Below are positions 1-8,960 of a stretch of DNA of 64,000 nucleotides, piece after piece. Positions within the stretch are counted from its first letter, which is position 1. Every line of letters starts with the position of its first letter. The notes beneath the pieces are model-generated. The model saw only the letters and a list, made by a program, of their open reading frames with translations. It made no database searches and had not been told where the DNA came from. The stretch is from NCBI GenBank assembly GCA_011525625.1, contig WYAX01000020.1:62001-126000 (forward strand), written 5' to 3'. Both the position numbers and the translations under genes were made by a program. The stretch comes from Nitrospira defluvii (lineage in GTDB: Bacteria > Nitrospirota > Nitrospiria > Nitrospirales > Nitrospiraceae).

Positions 1-149
1 TTCACCCCGGTCGCTGCTTCAGGTTTCCATCAAATCCCTTCGCGCATCAAGGCCTTCTGCTACAATACTGACTGCGGTCCACGAACTGCACACAAGGCCG
101 CCTCGTACGACCCGCACCTCTCCTCTGGCGAAGCCACAGGGCTTTCTTG

Positions 150-1649
150 ATGAGCACGGACGAACCGAATCAGCAACAGACTCTCGATACTGGGGTGGAT
201 GCCGCTCTTCCCCCCCCGCAACCGGGCTCACAAGCCGCGACGCCGCGCTCGTTTATCACTTCGGCCCTTCGAAGCGTACAGCAACGCTCGATAGAACAGC
301 GTGTCCTGGCAGGTTTCGGCCTGGTCTTTGCGGGCATCTTGGTCATTTCCGTCATTTCCTATCGCAACATGACCGTCCTCATCCGAAACGGCCAGCAAGA
401 CCAGCGGAGTCACGAGTTCATCCAGCTGCTCGGTGCGATGGGAGCTGCCATGGATGACGCAGAAAATGGCCACCGGCGCTTCCTTGTCACCGGAGATGAG
501 AGTTATCTCGCGGCCTACCACACGCTGCAAGAACGTGCGCCGGAATTCGCCCGCTACCTGCGAGAGCTTACGAACCCCGACAGCAGTCAAGGCGCTCACG
601 TCACTCACCTCGCACAACTCATCACCCAACAACTGCAGGACGAACACAACGCCATCGAATTGCGGAAGCAAACAGGGTACGAAGCTGTTCGAGGCATGGC
701 ATTAGCCGGTGTCGCGAAGGCCTCACTCGATGCGGCGCGGAAACTCCAAGCGCAAATGGAGCAGGAAGAGAACAACGCTCTCGCCCAACGGGTGATCGAA
801 TCGACAAGCACGACACGCTCCAGCATCATCCTTCTCAGCATCGGCGCCCTCCTATTGTTCGTCTTGCTCGCCGTCGTGTATTACCTGATCCGACATGACA
901 TCACCGCGCGACGACGCATCGCCGAAGAGCTTCATCGCCGCGGAGAACTCCTTGAGGCGGCCAATAAGGAATTGGAGGCGTTCAGTTATTCCGTCTCCCA
1001 CGACTTACGCGCACCGCTTCGGCACATCGATGGATACGCCTCCCTGCTGGCGAAGGCCACCGCCGTCTCGCTCGACGACAAAGCCAAGCGCTACCTCCAC
1101 ACGATCTCGGAAGCCGCCACTCGGATGGGCCAACTCATCGACGATCTGCTGGTCTTTTCTCGCATGGGCCGGCAGGAAATGCTGCGCGGCACGGTGAATC
1201 TAGATCAATTGATCGCAGCGGTGTTGCACGATCTTCGACATGACTTGCAAGATCGGGCCATCTCATGGAAAATCGCTCAACTCCCTGACGTCACTGGGGA
1301 CGCTGCCATGCTTCGACAGGTGTTTGTGAATCTGATCGCCAACGCCATTAAATTCACCAGCACGCAGCCGAACGCCACCATCGAAATCGGCAGCCGACGC
1401 GATGGCCCCAACGATGCAGTATTATTCGTGCGCGACAATGGAGTAGGATTCGATATGCAGTATGCGAACAAGCTGTTCGGAGTCTTCCAACGACTCCATC
1501 GCGCAGACGAATTCGAAGGAACGGGCATCGGGTTGGCCAATGTCCGACGTATTATCCACCGACATGGGGGGAAGACCTGGGCGGAAGGAACGCTCGGCAA
1601 CGGCGCGACCTTTTACGTCAGCCTTCCTCTAGCGAGGCCCTCCACATGA
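150..1649 (+). CDS. CHASE3-type membrane sensor histidine kinase
   Basis: A 499-residue sensor kinase that should autophosphorylate in response to a periplasmic or membrane signal. A first membrane segment lies near residues 53-72 and a second near 222-246; the roughly 150-residue region between them is helical and fits a CHASE3 domain. A dimerisation domain with the phospho-accepting histidine in YSVSHDLRAPL and an ATPase domain (DNGVGF, GTGIGLANV) follow. A TTG precedes the chosen ATG by one codon; the ATG has AGGG upstream. The stop overlaps the next gene by four bases (ATGA), so kinase and regulator are translationally coupled. Such CHASE3 kinases paired with Rcp1-type regulators resemble bacteriophytochrome-like systems, but no chromophore domain is visible. 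The signal is unknown. Confidence 0.9.
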   Translation: MSTDEPNQQQTLDTGVDAALPPPQPGSQAATPRSFITSALRSVQQRSIEQRVLAGFGLVFAGILVISVISYRNMTVLIRNGQQDQRSHEFIQLLGAMGAAMDDAENGHRRFLVTGDESYLAAYHTLQERAPEFARYLRELTNPDSSQGAHVTHLAQLITQQLQDEHNAIELRKQTGYEAVRGMALAGVAKASLDAARKLQAQMEQEENNALAQRVIESTSTTRSSIILLSIGALLLFVLLAVVYYLIRHDITARRRIAEELHRRGELLEAANKELEAFSYSVSHDLRAPLRHIDGYASLLAKATAVSLDDKAKRYLHTISEAATRMGQLIDDLLVFSRMGRQEMLRGTVNLDQLIAAVLHDLRHDLQDRAISWKIAQLPDVTGDAAMLRQVFVNLIANAIKFTSTQPNATIEIGSRRDGPNDAVLFVRDNGVGFDMQYANKLFGVFQRLHRADEFEGTGIGLANVRRIIHRHGGKTWAEGTLGNGATFYVSLPLARPST

Positions 1650-2113
1650 CGCTCTCCAAACCCATTGTGCTGGCCGAAGATAATCCGCGCGACGCCGAGC
1701 TGACGCTCGCAGCCATGGAAGAGCATCAACTGGCCGACAAGGTCATCCTGTGTCATGACGGGGCCGAAGTCCTGGATTACCTGTATTGTCGCGGCTCCTT
1801 CAAGACGAGGCTCCAGGGCAATCCGGCCGTCGTCCTCCTCGACTTGAAAATGCCGAAAGTCGACGGCCTTGAAGTGTTGCGTACCATCAAGAACGATGCC
1901 GACCTGCGACCGATCCCCGTCGTGATGCTCACATCCTCCCGGGAAGAACGGGACCTAGCCGAAAGTTATGCCCTTGGTGCCAATGCCTACGTGGTCAAAC
2001 CGGTTGAGTTTCATCAATTCCTCAAGGCCGTGAAAGAGCTCGGTGTATTTTGGGGCATGATCAACGAGCCCCCTCCTGAGGGCGCCAGCCGCACAGCAGG
2101 TCGATCTGCGTAA
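1646..2113 (+). CDS. Rcp1-type single-domain response regulator
   Basis: A 155-residue stand-alone receiver domain that accepts a phosphoryl group from the kinase just upstream. The acidic pocket (AEDN near residues 10-13), the phospho-acceptor aspartate in LLDLKMPKVDG, the conserved threonine in MLTSS and the lysine in VVKPV are all present. The insertion around DYLYCRG is typical of the Rcp1/CheY-like family that pairs with CHASE3 or phytochrome kinases. No output domain is attached, so it acts as a phosphotransfer protein or through protein contacts, perhaps feeding the hybrid kinase that follows after 22 bases. Confidence 0.92.
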   Translation: MTLSKPIVLAEDNPRDAELTLAAMEEHQLADKVILCHDGAEVLDYLYCRGSFKTRLQGNPAVVLLDLKMPKVDGLEVLRTIKNDADLRPIPVVMLTSSREERDLAESYALGANAYVVKPVEFHQFLKAVKELGVFWGMINEPPPEGASRTAGRSA

Positions 2114-2135
2114 CCCTCCGAGCGGGAACCATACG

Positions 2136-3776
2136 ATGACTCAGCCCCTGCGACTCATCCATCTTGAGGGCAACCAGGCGGACGCGGAACTGATCGACTC
2201 CACACTCCGCAACGCAGGCATCCTCTGCCACGCGAAGCGCGTGCACACGCGGGAAGACTTTCTCGCAGCCCTCCGCCAGGGGGGATTCAGCCTCATCCTC
2301 GCCGACACGACAGTACCGGAATTCGACGGAGCGGCGGCCCTCGACCTCGCCCGGGCCCTTCATCCCGACGTGCCCTTTCTATTCGTGTCCGGCATGCAAG
2401 GCGAAGAATTCGCGGTCGATATGATGCAGCGCGGAGCCACCGACTATATCTCCAAGCAGCGGCTGGGCCGACTGGTGCCGTCCATTCGAAGAACGCTGCG
2501 TGAACTCGACGAGCGGTTGGAGAGAAAACGGGCCGAGGATGCGTTACGGATGAGCGAAAAGCAGCTGCGTCAGGCGCAAAAAATGGAAGCCGTGGGGCGC
2601 CTGGCCGGGGGACTTGCCCATGATTTTAACAATCTGCTGACCGTCATCATGGGACATAGCCAGGTGCTGCTGAGAGAATTGTCCGCCGGCAGTCCCATCC
2701 ACGCCAAGATCGAAGAGATGCAAAAGGCCGGTGAGCGGGCCGCCAATCTGATTCGCCAACTGATGGCCTTCAGCCGGAAGCAGCCGATGGAACCGAACGT
2801 GCTGCCGCTCAACTCAGTCATCGGCAACGTCGAAGGGATGCTCCGCCGCCTCATCGGGGAGGACATCCAGCTGGTCATCCGGCCCGATCCCCACAATGGC
2901 CATGTGAAAGCCGATCCCGGACAATTGGAGCAGGTGCTGATGAATCTGGTCGTGAATGCCAGGGACGCCATGCCCAACGGAGGCCTACTAGCCGTTGAAA
3001 CATCACAGGTCGAGCTGGCGCGCACCCCGATGCACCACCTCCACCCGTTACCGCTCGGACACTATGTGAAGTTGACGGTGACGGATACAGGGTGCGGCAT
3101 GGATACCGACGTCCTAAGCCACTTATTTGAACCCTTCTTTACCACCAAAGAGGCGCACAAGGGCACCGGTCTCGGCCTGTCCACCGTGTTTGGCATCGTC
3201 ACGACCTGCGGCGGCGGCATTGACGTCTGGAGCCAGGTAGGCCATGGGACGACCTTCGACATCTATTTCCCGCGCGCCACGCCGCAAACCCAGAGCACCT
3301 CCGCCGAATCCCCGAAGGCCCAGCCACGCCAGGGATCTGAAACCATTCTCCTGGTCGAGGACGATGGCGGAGTCCGCGACCTCGTACGCCATGAGTTGCT
3401 CAAAACCGGCTACCAGGTGATCGAGGCCAAAAACGGGGTCGAAGCCTGCCTGACGGCCACGCAGCAGAGTCAACACGTCGATCTTCTGTTGACCGACGTC
3501 GTCATGCCGGGCATGAACGGTCGAGAACTTGCGGAACATCTGTCGGTCATCAAGCCGAACCTCAGAGTGCTGTTCATGTCCGGCTACCTCGACGACATTT
3601 GCGTCAACAGCGGCATGGACCCGCACCGCACCACCTTTCTCCAGAAGCCGTTCACGCCGGACCTGCTGCTTCGTACCGTGCGCGCACTCCTCGACTCCTC
3701 TGCGCCGGGAGCCGGACCGGCACACCTTCAGGCACCGCTCCCGAGCCACGCTCCCCGTACCGCCCGAGCCTCGTAA
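2136..3776 (+). CDS. Hybrid histidine kinase, REC-HisKA-HATPase-REC
   Basis: A 546-residue soluble hybrid kinase. Residues 1-120 form a receiver domain with its aspartate in LADTTVPEFDG. A helical linker leads to the histidine motif GGLAHDFNNLLTVIMGHSQ near residue 160. The ATPase domain follows (DTGCGMDTDVLSHLFEPFF, GTGLGLSTV), and the last 120 residues are a second receiver (LLLTDVVMPGMNG). There is no membrane segment. With the two preceding genes it forms a three-gene phosphorelay: membrane kinase, shuttle receiver and soluble hybrid kinase. The downstream output is not encoded here. Confidence 0.92.
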   Translation: MTQPLRLIHLEGNQADAELIDSTLRNAGILCHAKRVHTREDFLAALRQGGFSLILADTTVPEFDGAAALDLARALHPDVPFLFVSGMQGEEFAVDMMQRGATDYISKQRLGRLVPSIRRTLRELDERLERKRAEDALRMSEKQLRQAQKMEAVGRLAGGLAHDFNNLLTVIMGHSQVLLRELSAGSPIHAKIEEMQKAGERAANLIRQLMAFSRKQPMEPNVLPLNSVIGNVEGMLRRLIGEDIQLVIRPDPHNGHVKADPGQLEQVLMNLVVNARDAMPNGGLLAVETSQVELARTPMHHLHPLPLGHYVKLTVTDTGCGMDTDVLSHLFEPFFTTKEAHKGTGLGLSTVFGIVTTCGGGIDVWSQVGHGTTFDIYFPRATPQTQSTSAESPKAQPRQGSETILLVEDDGGVRDLVRHELLKTGYQVIEAKNGVEACLTATQQSQHVDLLLTDVVMPGMNGRELAEHLSVIKPNLRVLFMSGYLDDICVNSGMDPHRTTFLQKPFTPDLLLRTVRALLDSSAPGAGPAHLQAPLPSHAPRTARAS

Positions 3777-3904
3777 CAGACCTCCTTTCAATCCGACCAT
3801 TGCCGGTCATCGGTTTGACCCGTGAGTCCATCCTTCCTATACTCAAGCCGTAGGGAAATTGCGCCGAGATATCCTGTCGAGACTATCACGGGTGACGAAC
3901 GTTG

Positions 3905-4831
3905 ATGAAGGACCGCAGCCGGCTGAGACCACAGTCCAATCGTTGGGGAAGGGCGCTCTCCGGCATCCTGATCTCACTCTGGCTTACCGCACCCCTTCCG
4001 GCCCAGTCAGCTGCCGCAGATGCAATCCCTTGGGAGCGATTGACCACCGGGATGCACGTGGCGCTTTGGAACCCCAGGGACACCTGCCCGCAGGTTCCTG
4101 CCTTGCTGATGCTCCAAATCGATCCGGAACGCTTCCGGTTTTCCGTATATCAGTTTCGCGATGAAGGGCTCCGAGCTCCGATCTCCATTCATGATTGGCA
4201 GCACCGGACCGACGCCTATGTGATGTTCAATGCAGGCTTGTTTCGCGAAGACTATTCCTATCTGGGCGTCTTGCTGAAAGAGGGGCGGTCACTCGGAAGC
4301 AAGAAACATCATTCGTGGCAAGGACTGTTCGCCGCTGAACCAACCGACGGAACACTTCGAAAAGCCCGTGTCTTCGACTTGGCGTTCGACGCATTCACGG
4401 AAGATCCGCCGATGTACCGCGAAGCCGCGCAGTCATTGATGTTATTCGACCGAATGGGCAAACTTCGAGTGAGAGACAGCGGCAAGCGCGCGTTTCAAAC
4501 AGTGGTGGCTGAAGACGGGCAGGGGGCGATTCTGGTCATGAAGACGGCGGACGTCGTCTCGCTCCATCGCCTGGCCGACTGCCTGCATCGGCAACTACCC
4601 TCGCTGCAACAGGCGATGGCCATGGATGGGGGTGCATCCTCTGATGTGATCGCCAGCCAGGACCTGTTGCATGCCTCCCAGGAAACCGCCTCGCAGTCGA
4701 CGTGGCGCTCCTTATTGGCGGGCAACACGGGAGTGCATATTCCCCTTCCGACGGTCATCGGGATCAGCCCGCGGACACCCGCGAGGGCAGGGATACCTGT
4801 AGATTCCTTACAGCCACCCCGCAAGCCGTGA
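3905..4831 (+). CDS. Secreted phosphodiester glycosidase family protein (DUF2233)
   Basis: A 308-residue protein with an N-terminal signal peptide (hydrophobic run ISLWLTAPLPAQSAA near residues 22-36). The core contains AYVMFNAGLF and AMAMDGGASSDVIAS, which match the DUF2233/NAGPA fold of phosphodiester glycosidases; the family removes sugars from phosphodiester-linked conjugates or acts in envelope polysaccharide turnover. The substrate cannot be told from sequence. A TTG one codon upstream is an alternative start. It stands alone between the phosphorelay and a convergent rhodanese gene. Confidence 0.8.
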   Translation: MKDRSRLRPQSNRWGRALSGILISLWLTAPLPAQSAAADAIPWERLTTGMHVALWNPRDTCPQVPALLMLQIDPERFRFSVYQFRDEGLRAPISIHDWQHRTDAYVMFNAGLFREDYSYLGVLLKEGRSLGSKKHHSWQGLFAAEPTDGTLRKARVFDLAFDAFTEDPPMYREAAQSLMLFDRMGKLRVRDSGKRAFQTVVAEDGQGAILVMKTADVVSLHRLADCLHRQLPSLQQAMAMDGGASSDVIASQDLLHASQETASQSTWRSLLAGNTGVHIPLPTVIGISPRTPARAGIPVDSLQPPRKP

Positions 4832-4840
4832 CACCCCGGC

Positions 4841-5266
4841 TCATCGACCCGGCGCGACGGGAAATCCCGCCTCGGTCCATGCGTTCATACTTCCCACGAC
4901 GTTATAGACATGCGTGTACCCCAGATCGGCCAAGGTTTCGGCGGCAATGTTGCTGCGATGACCCGATTGGCAATACACGACGATATGGTCTTCCAACTTC
5001 GCACCGAGTTCCCGGTGACGCGCCTTCATCTCCCGAAAATCGATGTTCAGGTCCGTGCCGGGAATCATGCCTGACGCATGCTCCTCGGGGGAACGGACAT
5101 CGACCAAGACAAACCCCTTCGCGCTCGTGGAGGGCGCCTTGGTCAGGCCGGCGCGTAACTGCTGCACGCTCAACACGTAAGAATGATAGGCAAGGGACGG
5201 AACCGGTTCCTGGACGAGCACTCCACTCAGAACGACTGCGCACGTGATAGACATGATATACCTCAT
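4841..5266 (-). CDS. Exported single-domain rhodanese
   Basis: A 141-residue protein with a signal peptide (SITCAVVLSGVLV) and one rhodanese domain. The active-site loop reads CQSGHRSN, with the cysteine that carries sulfane sulfur, and VDVRSPEEH is the CH2A motif. It probably acts in periplasmic sulfur transfer or thiol chemistry. The start is the ATG preceded by AAAGGAGCGG; a GTG 21 bases upstream would place this Shine-Dalgarno inside the gene. It is divergent from the small lipoprotein gene. Confidence 0.88.
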   Translation of the reverse strand: MRYIMSITCAVVLSGVLVQEPVPSLAYHSYVLSVQQLRAGLTKAPSTSAKGFVLVDVRSPEEHASGMIPGTDLNIDFREMKARHRELGAKLEDHIVVYCQSGHRSNIAAETLADLGYTHVYNVVGSMNAWTEAGFPVAPGR

Positions 5267-5329
5267 GGCGACCGCTCCTTTGTTCACAGCATGATGGGGC
5301 GAGGATGGACGTCATATGATAGGAGCCCG

Positions 5330-5641
5330 ATGAAAAATTGGTCAAGTCTGATAGGGCCTGCGCTGGGCTTGCTCCTGGCTGCTTGCGGAGACGGCGCCAT
5401 TCTGGTCAAAGACTCAGACCAGGGAGGCGTCGTCGTCTACCCCTACCGGCCCCAGCACGGCACACTGTTGTCCTCATTCCGCAAAGACGCCATGCGCCTC
5501 ATCGATCAGAAATGCCCCCGCGGGCACACGATCGTCCGCGAGGGAGAAACCAAGGGGCGGCTACGCCAGGCCAGCCCGCTCGCAGGATCGAGCGATGTCG
5601 TCGAGGAGCGGCGGTGGGGCATTCAATTCGACTGCAAGTAG
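5330..5641 (+). CDS. Small lipoprotein of unknown function
   Basis: A 103-residue protein with a clear lipoprotein signal: a hydrophobic stretch ending in LLAACG, where the cysteine near residue 19 would be lipidated. The mature part contains YPYRPQHG and two further cysteines (KCPRGH and a C-terminal DCK) that could form a disulfide. The start is supported by AGGAG directly upstream. No known family was recognised. It ends one base before the convergent pyrE stop. Confidence 0.72.
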   Translation: MKNWSSLIGPALGLLLAACGDGAILVKDSDQGGVVVYPYRPQHGTLLSSFRKDAMRLIDQKCPRGHTIVREGETKGRLRQASPLAGSSDVVEERRWGIQFDCK

Positions 5642-5642
5642 C

Positions 5643-6221
5643 TCAGGGGGCGGTCGGCCGACCGCTCATCAACTCATCAACCGTCAACAGACTCACCACC
5701 CGTACCCCTAACTGCTCAACACGGGCTCGGCCGTCCTGTTCCTTTCGATCGACAATGATGAGGGCCTCCTTCACCTCGAGTCCTGCCTCACGGGCCGCCA
5801 CAATCGCCTTCACGACCGACCCACCGCTGGTGAGCACATCGTCGACGACAAGCGCACGGTCCCCGGCCCGCACGACACCTTCGACCAATCGGCCAAGACC
5901 GTGGTCCTTCGGCTGCTTGCGCACGAAGAATGTCCGCCACTCCCGGCGCGGGGAAGCCAGATAGGCAAAGTCGGAGATCGACGTGGCGATGGAAATCGCG
6001 CCGATTTCCAACCCCCCGAGACAGTCGATCTCCCGGTCCTTGATGACCTCCCAGGCTCGTTGGGCCACCACATGGCGCGCATGCGGAAACGCCATCAGAG
6101 TGCGACAGTCGACATAAAATGGGCTCATCAACCCAGAAGCCAGTTTGAATCCCTTGTCGGGATCCCATCGAAACGATTGGGTGGCATGGAAGGCGGCAAT
6201 CAGTTGATCTCGCACCGTCAT
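5643..6221 (-). CDS. pyrE: Orotate phosphoribosyltransferase
   Basis: A 192-residue enzyme of pyrimidine synthesis that joins orotate and PRPP to give orotidine 5'-phosphate. The PRPP-binding motif is visible as ALVVDDVLTSGGSV, and the flexible-loop region has VRKQPKDHG. The chosen start (MTVRDQL) has GAGAGGA upstream; an in-frame extension of 34 residues upstream looks non-coding and rich in Arg and Pro. It may be the last gene of the long minus-strand array, but a 113-bp gap before it suggests a separate unit. Confidence 0.93.
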   Translation of the reverse strand: MTVRDQLIAAFHATQSFRWDPDKGFKLASGLMSPFYVDCRTLMAFPHARHVVAQRAWEVIKDREIDCLGGLEIGAISIATSISDFAYLASPRREWRTFFVRKQPKDHGLGRLVEGVVRAGDRALVVDDVLTSGGSVVKAIVAAREAGLEVKEALIIVDRKEQDGRARVEQLGVRVVSLLTVDELMSGRPTAP

Positions 6222-6334
6222 GAGTCCTCTCACTCCCTTGAAAGATGGTTCCATCCGCCCACGCGGAGCCCTGCCGTTCGATTCGAAGGCGCCTGATTGT
6301 ACACTGTTCAGGAAGCCGATCACAGCACGCGGGT

Positions 6335-6871
6335 TCAGTCCAGACGGCTGCCTGCTGCAGCACCATAACGCTGCTCAGCCATTCGAACGAAGAGCGGCAA
6401 GATCCCCGCCCACACCAATCCGAGCAACAGGAGGGCGCTGCTGCGACTCGGTCCCAACGTAAGAGCCCCCAAGGCTTCTCCGGCCCCGTAACTGATGGGT
6501 CCGGCAATCCCACCGATCAGCGCAGCCAACCATACCCGGCCTTCCAGCCATCGGAGCGACTGGTGCAACGTCGTCGCAAACAGGTACCAGAGGGCACAGA
6601 GCCAGGGCGGGCAGAGCCAAGGCGAAAAGGGATGGTCCCCGAACCGCAGCAGGCCCAACGCGGTCAGGCCGCTATCCACCAGCAGGCCGGCAGATCCAAT
6701 CGCCAGGACCACCGAGGTCATGGCGCGAGGCTGGGACCCGTACCAGATATTGACGGTGATGAGACCCGCCAGGACCGGGGGAGCCAACCACGCCTGCCCC
6801 CGCCCGGCACTCAGGATGGCGACCCACCATCCGAGCTGGAACAGCACCGCATTGCCGAGGGTCCTGATCAT
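6335..6871 (-). CDS. DUF2878 membrane protein
   Basis: A 178-residue polytopic inner-membrane protein with about five hydrophobic segments (for example LAPPVLAGLITVNIWYGS and SALLLLGLVWAGILPLFV). It matches the DUF2878 family, which commonly sits beside cyclopropane-fatty-acid synthase and DUF1365 genes. The start overlaps the cfa stop by four bases (ATGA), indicating translational coupling. A role in lipid modification is inferred only from this context. Confidence 0.8.
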   Translation of the reverse strand: MIRTLGNAVLFQLGWWVAILSAGRGQAWLAPPVLAGLITVNIWYGSQPRAMTSVVLAIGSAGLLVDSGLTALGLLRFGDHPFSPWLCPPWLCALWYLFATTLHQSLRWLEGRVWLAALIGGIAGPISYGAGEALGALTLGPSRSSALLLLGLVWAGILPLFVRMAEQRYGAAAGSRLD

Positions 6872-8178
6872 CCTGCCAAGGGGTCCTGTCGCCAGCCTGA
6901 GCGGGCAAACAGCAAATGCGCGGTCGAGATCGATCGTTCCAGGAACCCGCCTTCGCAATACGACAGATAGAACTCCCACAGACGGAGAAATTCCGGTCCA
7001 AACCCGAGTTGACAGATCCGCTCCAGGTTCTGCCGAATGTTCTGACGCCAGCCGCGAAGCGTGGGCGGGTAATGGGCCCCGATATCCTGAACATGCAGCA
7101 AGCTGAAATCCGATGCACGGGCCATGGCATGGCAGAGACTTGTCACCGAGGGAATACAACTTCCCGGGAAAATGACGCGCTGGATGAAATCGACCGACCG
7201 TTTGGCCCGTTGGAAATACCGCTCATCGATGGTGATGGCTTGTATGAGCATCAAGCCATCCGGTTTCAACAGCCGGCGGCAGACGTCGAAAAACGCGCCA
7301 TAGTATTGCCACCCGACCGCCTCGATCATTTCGACCGACACCAGCTTGTCGAATTGCATATCCAGATAGGGGAGGTCCCGATAGTCGCACAGCAGCACCT
7401 GCACACGGTCTGACAGGCCCGCGTCACGGACACGCCTCAGCGCCCAGTCGTATTGGGCCTGAGAGATCGTGGTCGTCGTCACCCGACAGCCGACGGTCTG
7501 AGCCGCGTGACAGGCCAGCCCGCCCCAGCCCGTCCCGATTTCAAGGAGATGGTCATCGGGCGACAGATGCAGCTTGCGGCAAATGAGCTCGATCTTGGCG
7601 CGGGAGGCGTCTTCAAGGGTGCTATCCGGACGAACGAAGTACCCGCAGGAATACATCATCGTCGGATCCAGCATGAGCGCGAAGAATTCATTGCTGAGGT
7701 CGTAATGCGCCGCGATGTTCCGCCGACTGCCCGCCTTTGTGTTGCGCCGCAGGCCATGCATGAGCTTCAGGAGTGGAGCGGACAGGCGAGCGGCTCCCTG
7801 TTCCATCCCATCAAGCACGGCGCGGTTCAGGACGAATAACCGTATGAGCGCGGTAAGGTCGTCGCAGTTCCATGCGCCACGACCGTAACTTTCCCCGGCA
7901 CCGACGGACCCGCCCCAGGCAATGTCCCGATAACAGACAGGGTCGTCGATGGTGACCACCGGCCGAAGCGGGCACGGCGACGTCGGGCTGCCGAAGATCG
8001 TCCGTTGCTCGCCCTCCACGATGGTGAGGGCGCCCTGCGTCATCAACCGGAGCCGAGCAAAGACCATGCGCCGCGCAAGCCGGATTGAGAAGCCGTCGCG
8101 TGCGCCGGATTCCCTTCGCGGGACGAGGCTCCATTCCGTCGGTCCCGATGCACAGTCGGTCTTCATAAGACCGTTCAT
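6868..8178 (-). CDS. cfa: Cyclopropane-fatty-acyl-phospholipid synthase family methyltransferase
   Basis: A 436-residue SAM-dependent enzyme that adds a methylene group to, or methylates, unsaturated acyl chains in membrane phospholipids. The SAM-binding motif LLEIGTGWGGLACHAAQ is present, as are conserved family blocks (AHYDLSNEFFALMLDPTMMYSCGYF and FIQRVIFPG). The start overlaps the DUF1365 stop by ATGA. Cfa homologues in clusters with FAD oxidases and DUF1365 include methyltransferases for furan fatty acids, so the product may be a methylated or furan lipid instead of a simple cyclopropane. Confidence 0.92.
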   Translation of the reverse strand: MNGLMKTDCASGPTEWSLVPRRESGARDGFSIRLARRMVFARLRLMTQGALTIVEGEQRTIFGSPTSPCPLRPVVTIDDPVCYRDIAWGGSVGAGESYGRGAWNCDDLTALIRLFVLNRAVLDGMEQGAARLSAPLLKLMHGLRRNTKAGSRRNIAAHYDLSNEFFALMLDPTMMYSCGYFVRPDSTLEDASRAKIELICRKLHLSPDDHLLEIGTGWGGLACHAAQTVGCRVTTTTISQAQYDWALRRVRDAGLSDRVQVLLCDYRDLPYLDMQFDKLVSVEMIEAVGWQYYGAFFDVCRRLLKPDGLMLIQAITIDERYFQRAKRSVDFIQRVIFPGSCIPSVTSLCHAMARASDFSLLHVQDIGAHYPPTLRGWRQNIRQNLERICQLGFGPEFLRLWEFYLSYCEGGFLERSISTAHLLFARSGWRQDPLAG

Positions 8179-8960
8179 CCTGAGAACCTCCCTGTCTGCG
8201 CCAGCGAGGCGCGCGTTTTGGGATGCGGGTAAAACGGGCAGCGTTTCATCCACAGGCGCAAGGCCTGCCAATGAATCGCGCCGATGACCCTGGCGGTCAT
8301 GAACGGGTATTGCACGAGGGTCCGCGCGAGGGACGCGGCCGTCAGTTCACGGCGCGCCAGAACCATGGTTGCGTCGAAGAAGCGGCTCCCACTTCTCACA
8401 TTGACCATGTGCACCATGAGCCGCTCGCCAGGCGTGTCGAAGCGCCAATCGTAGTCCACATCCATAGGCATGAACGGCGACACATGAAATCGCTTTCCGA
8501 ATCGATACCGATGGTGACGGCCGCGGCCCTCGTCCAACGACCCATCCAACACATAACAATGCCGCTCGCCCCAAGGCGTATTCGTGACTTCGGCCACGAT
8601 CGTATCTACGCGCCGATCCTCTCCGTCGAAGCAGTAATAGAAACTCACAGGATTGAACACATAGCCGAAGTACCGGAAATGCGTGAGGAGACGAATCGGA
8701 CCCATCGGTCGCCGACCGGTGGCTGCCTCGACCTGATCCCGCACACTCTGATCCAAGGGCACCTGCGGGTCGCCCGCGTGATCGGCGCGGCGAAACCAGG
8801 CTAGATTCGGATGCGACGTCGACCACAACCAGCGCTCGTCAAACAAGCCCGGCAACTCGGCCAGATCCACGTAGAGCATGAACAGGGAATACCGAAAGAC
8901 ATGGGCCACCGGAGCCAACCGCCGATGCCGCACTGTTCCCTCGTACACCGCACTATTCAT
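8175..8960 (-). CDS. DUF1365 family protein
   Basis: A 261-residue protein of the DUF1365 family, recognised by the RHRRLAPVAHVFRYSLFMLYVDL start and the block RYFGYVFNPVSFYYCFD. The family is found almost always next to Cfa-like and FAD-dependent oxidase genes; its biochemical role is not established. The chosen start (MNSAVYEG) overlaps the stop of the FAD gene by ATGA and the end overlaps cfa by ATGA, so three proteins are made from one tightly coupled stretch. Confidence 0.88.
   Translation of the reverse strand: MNSAVYEGTVRHRRLAPVAHVFRYSLFMLYVDLAELPGLFDERWLWSTSHPNLAWFRRADHAGDPQVPLDQSVRDQVEAATGRRPMGPIRLLTHFRYFGYVFNPVSFYYCFDGEDRRVDTIVAEVTNTPWGERHCYVLDGSLDEGRGRHHRYRFGKRFHVSPFMPMDVDYDWRFDTPGERLMVHMVNVRSGSRFFDATMVLARRELTAASLARTLVQYPFMTARVIGAIHWQALRLWMKRCPFYPHPKTRASLAQTGRFSG

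Noticed and set aside
5183-5329. N-terminal extension of the small lipoprotein
   Set aside because: It would overlap the divergent rhodanese gene and hide the lipoprotein signal; the ATG at 5330 has AGGAG upstream.
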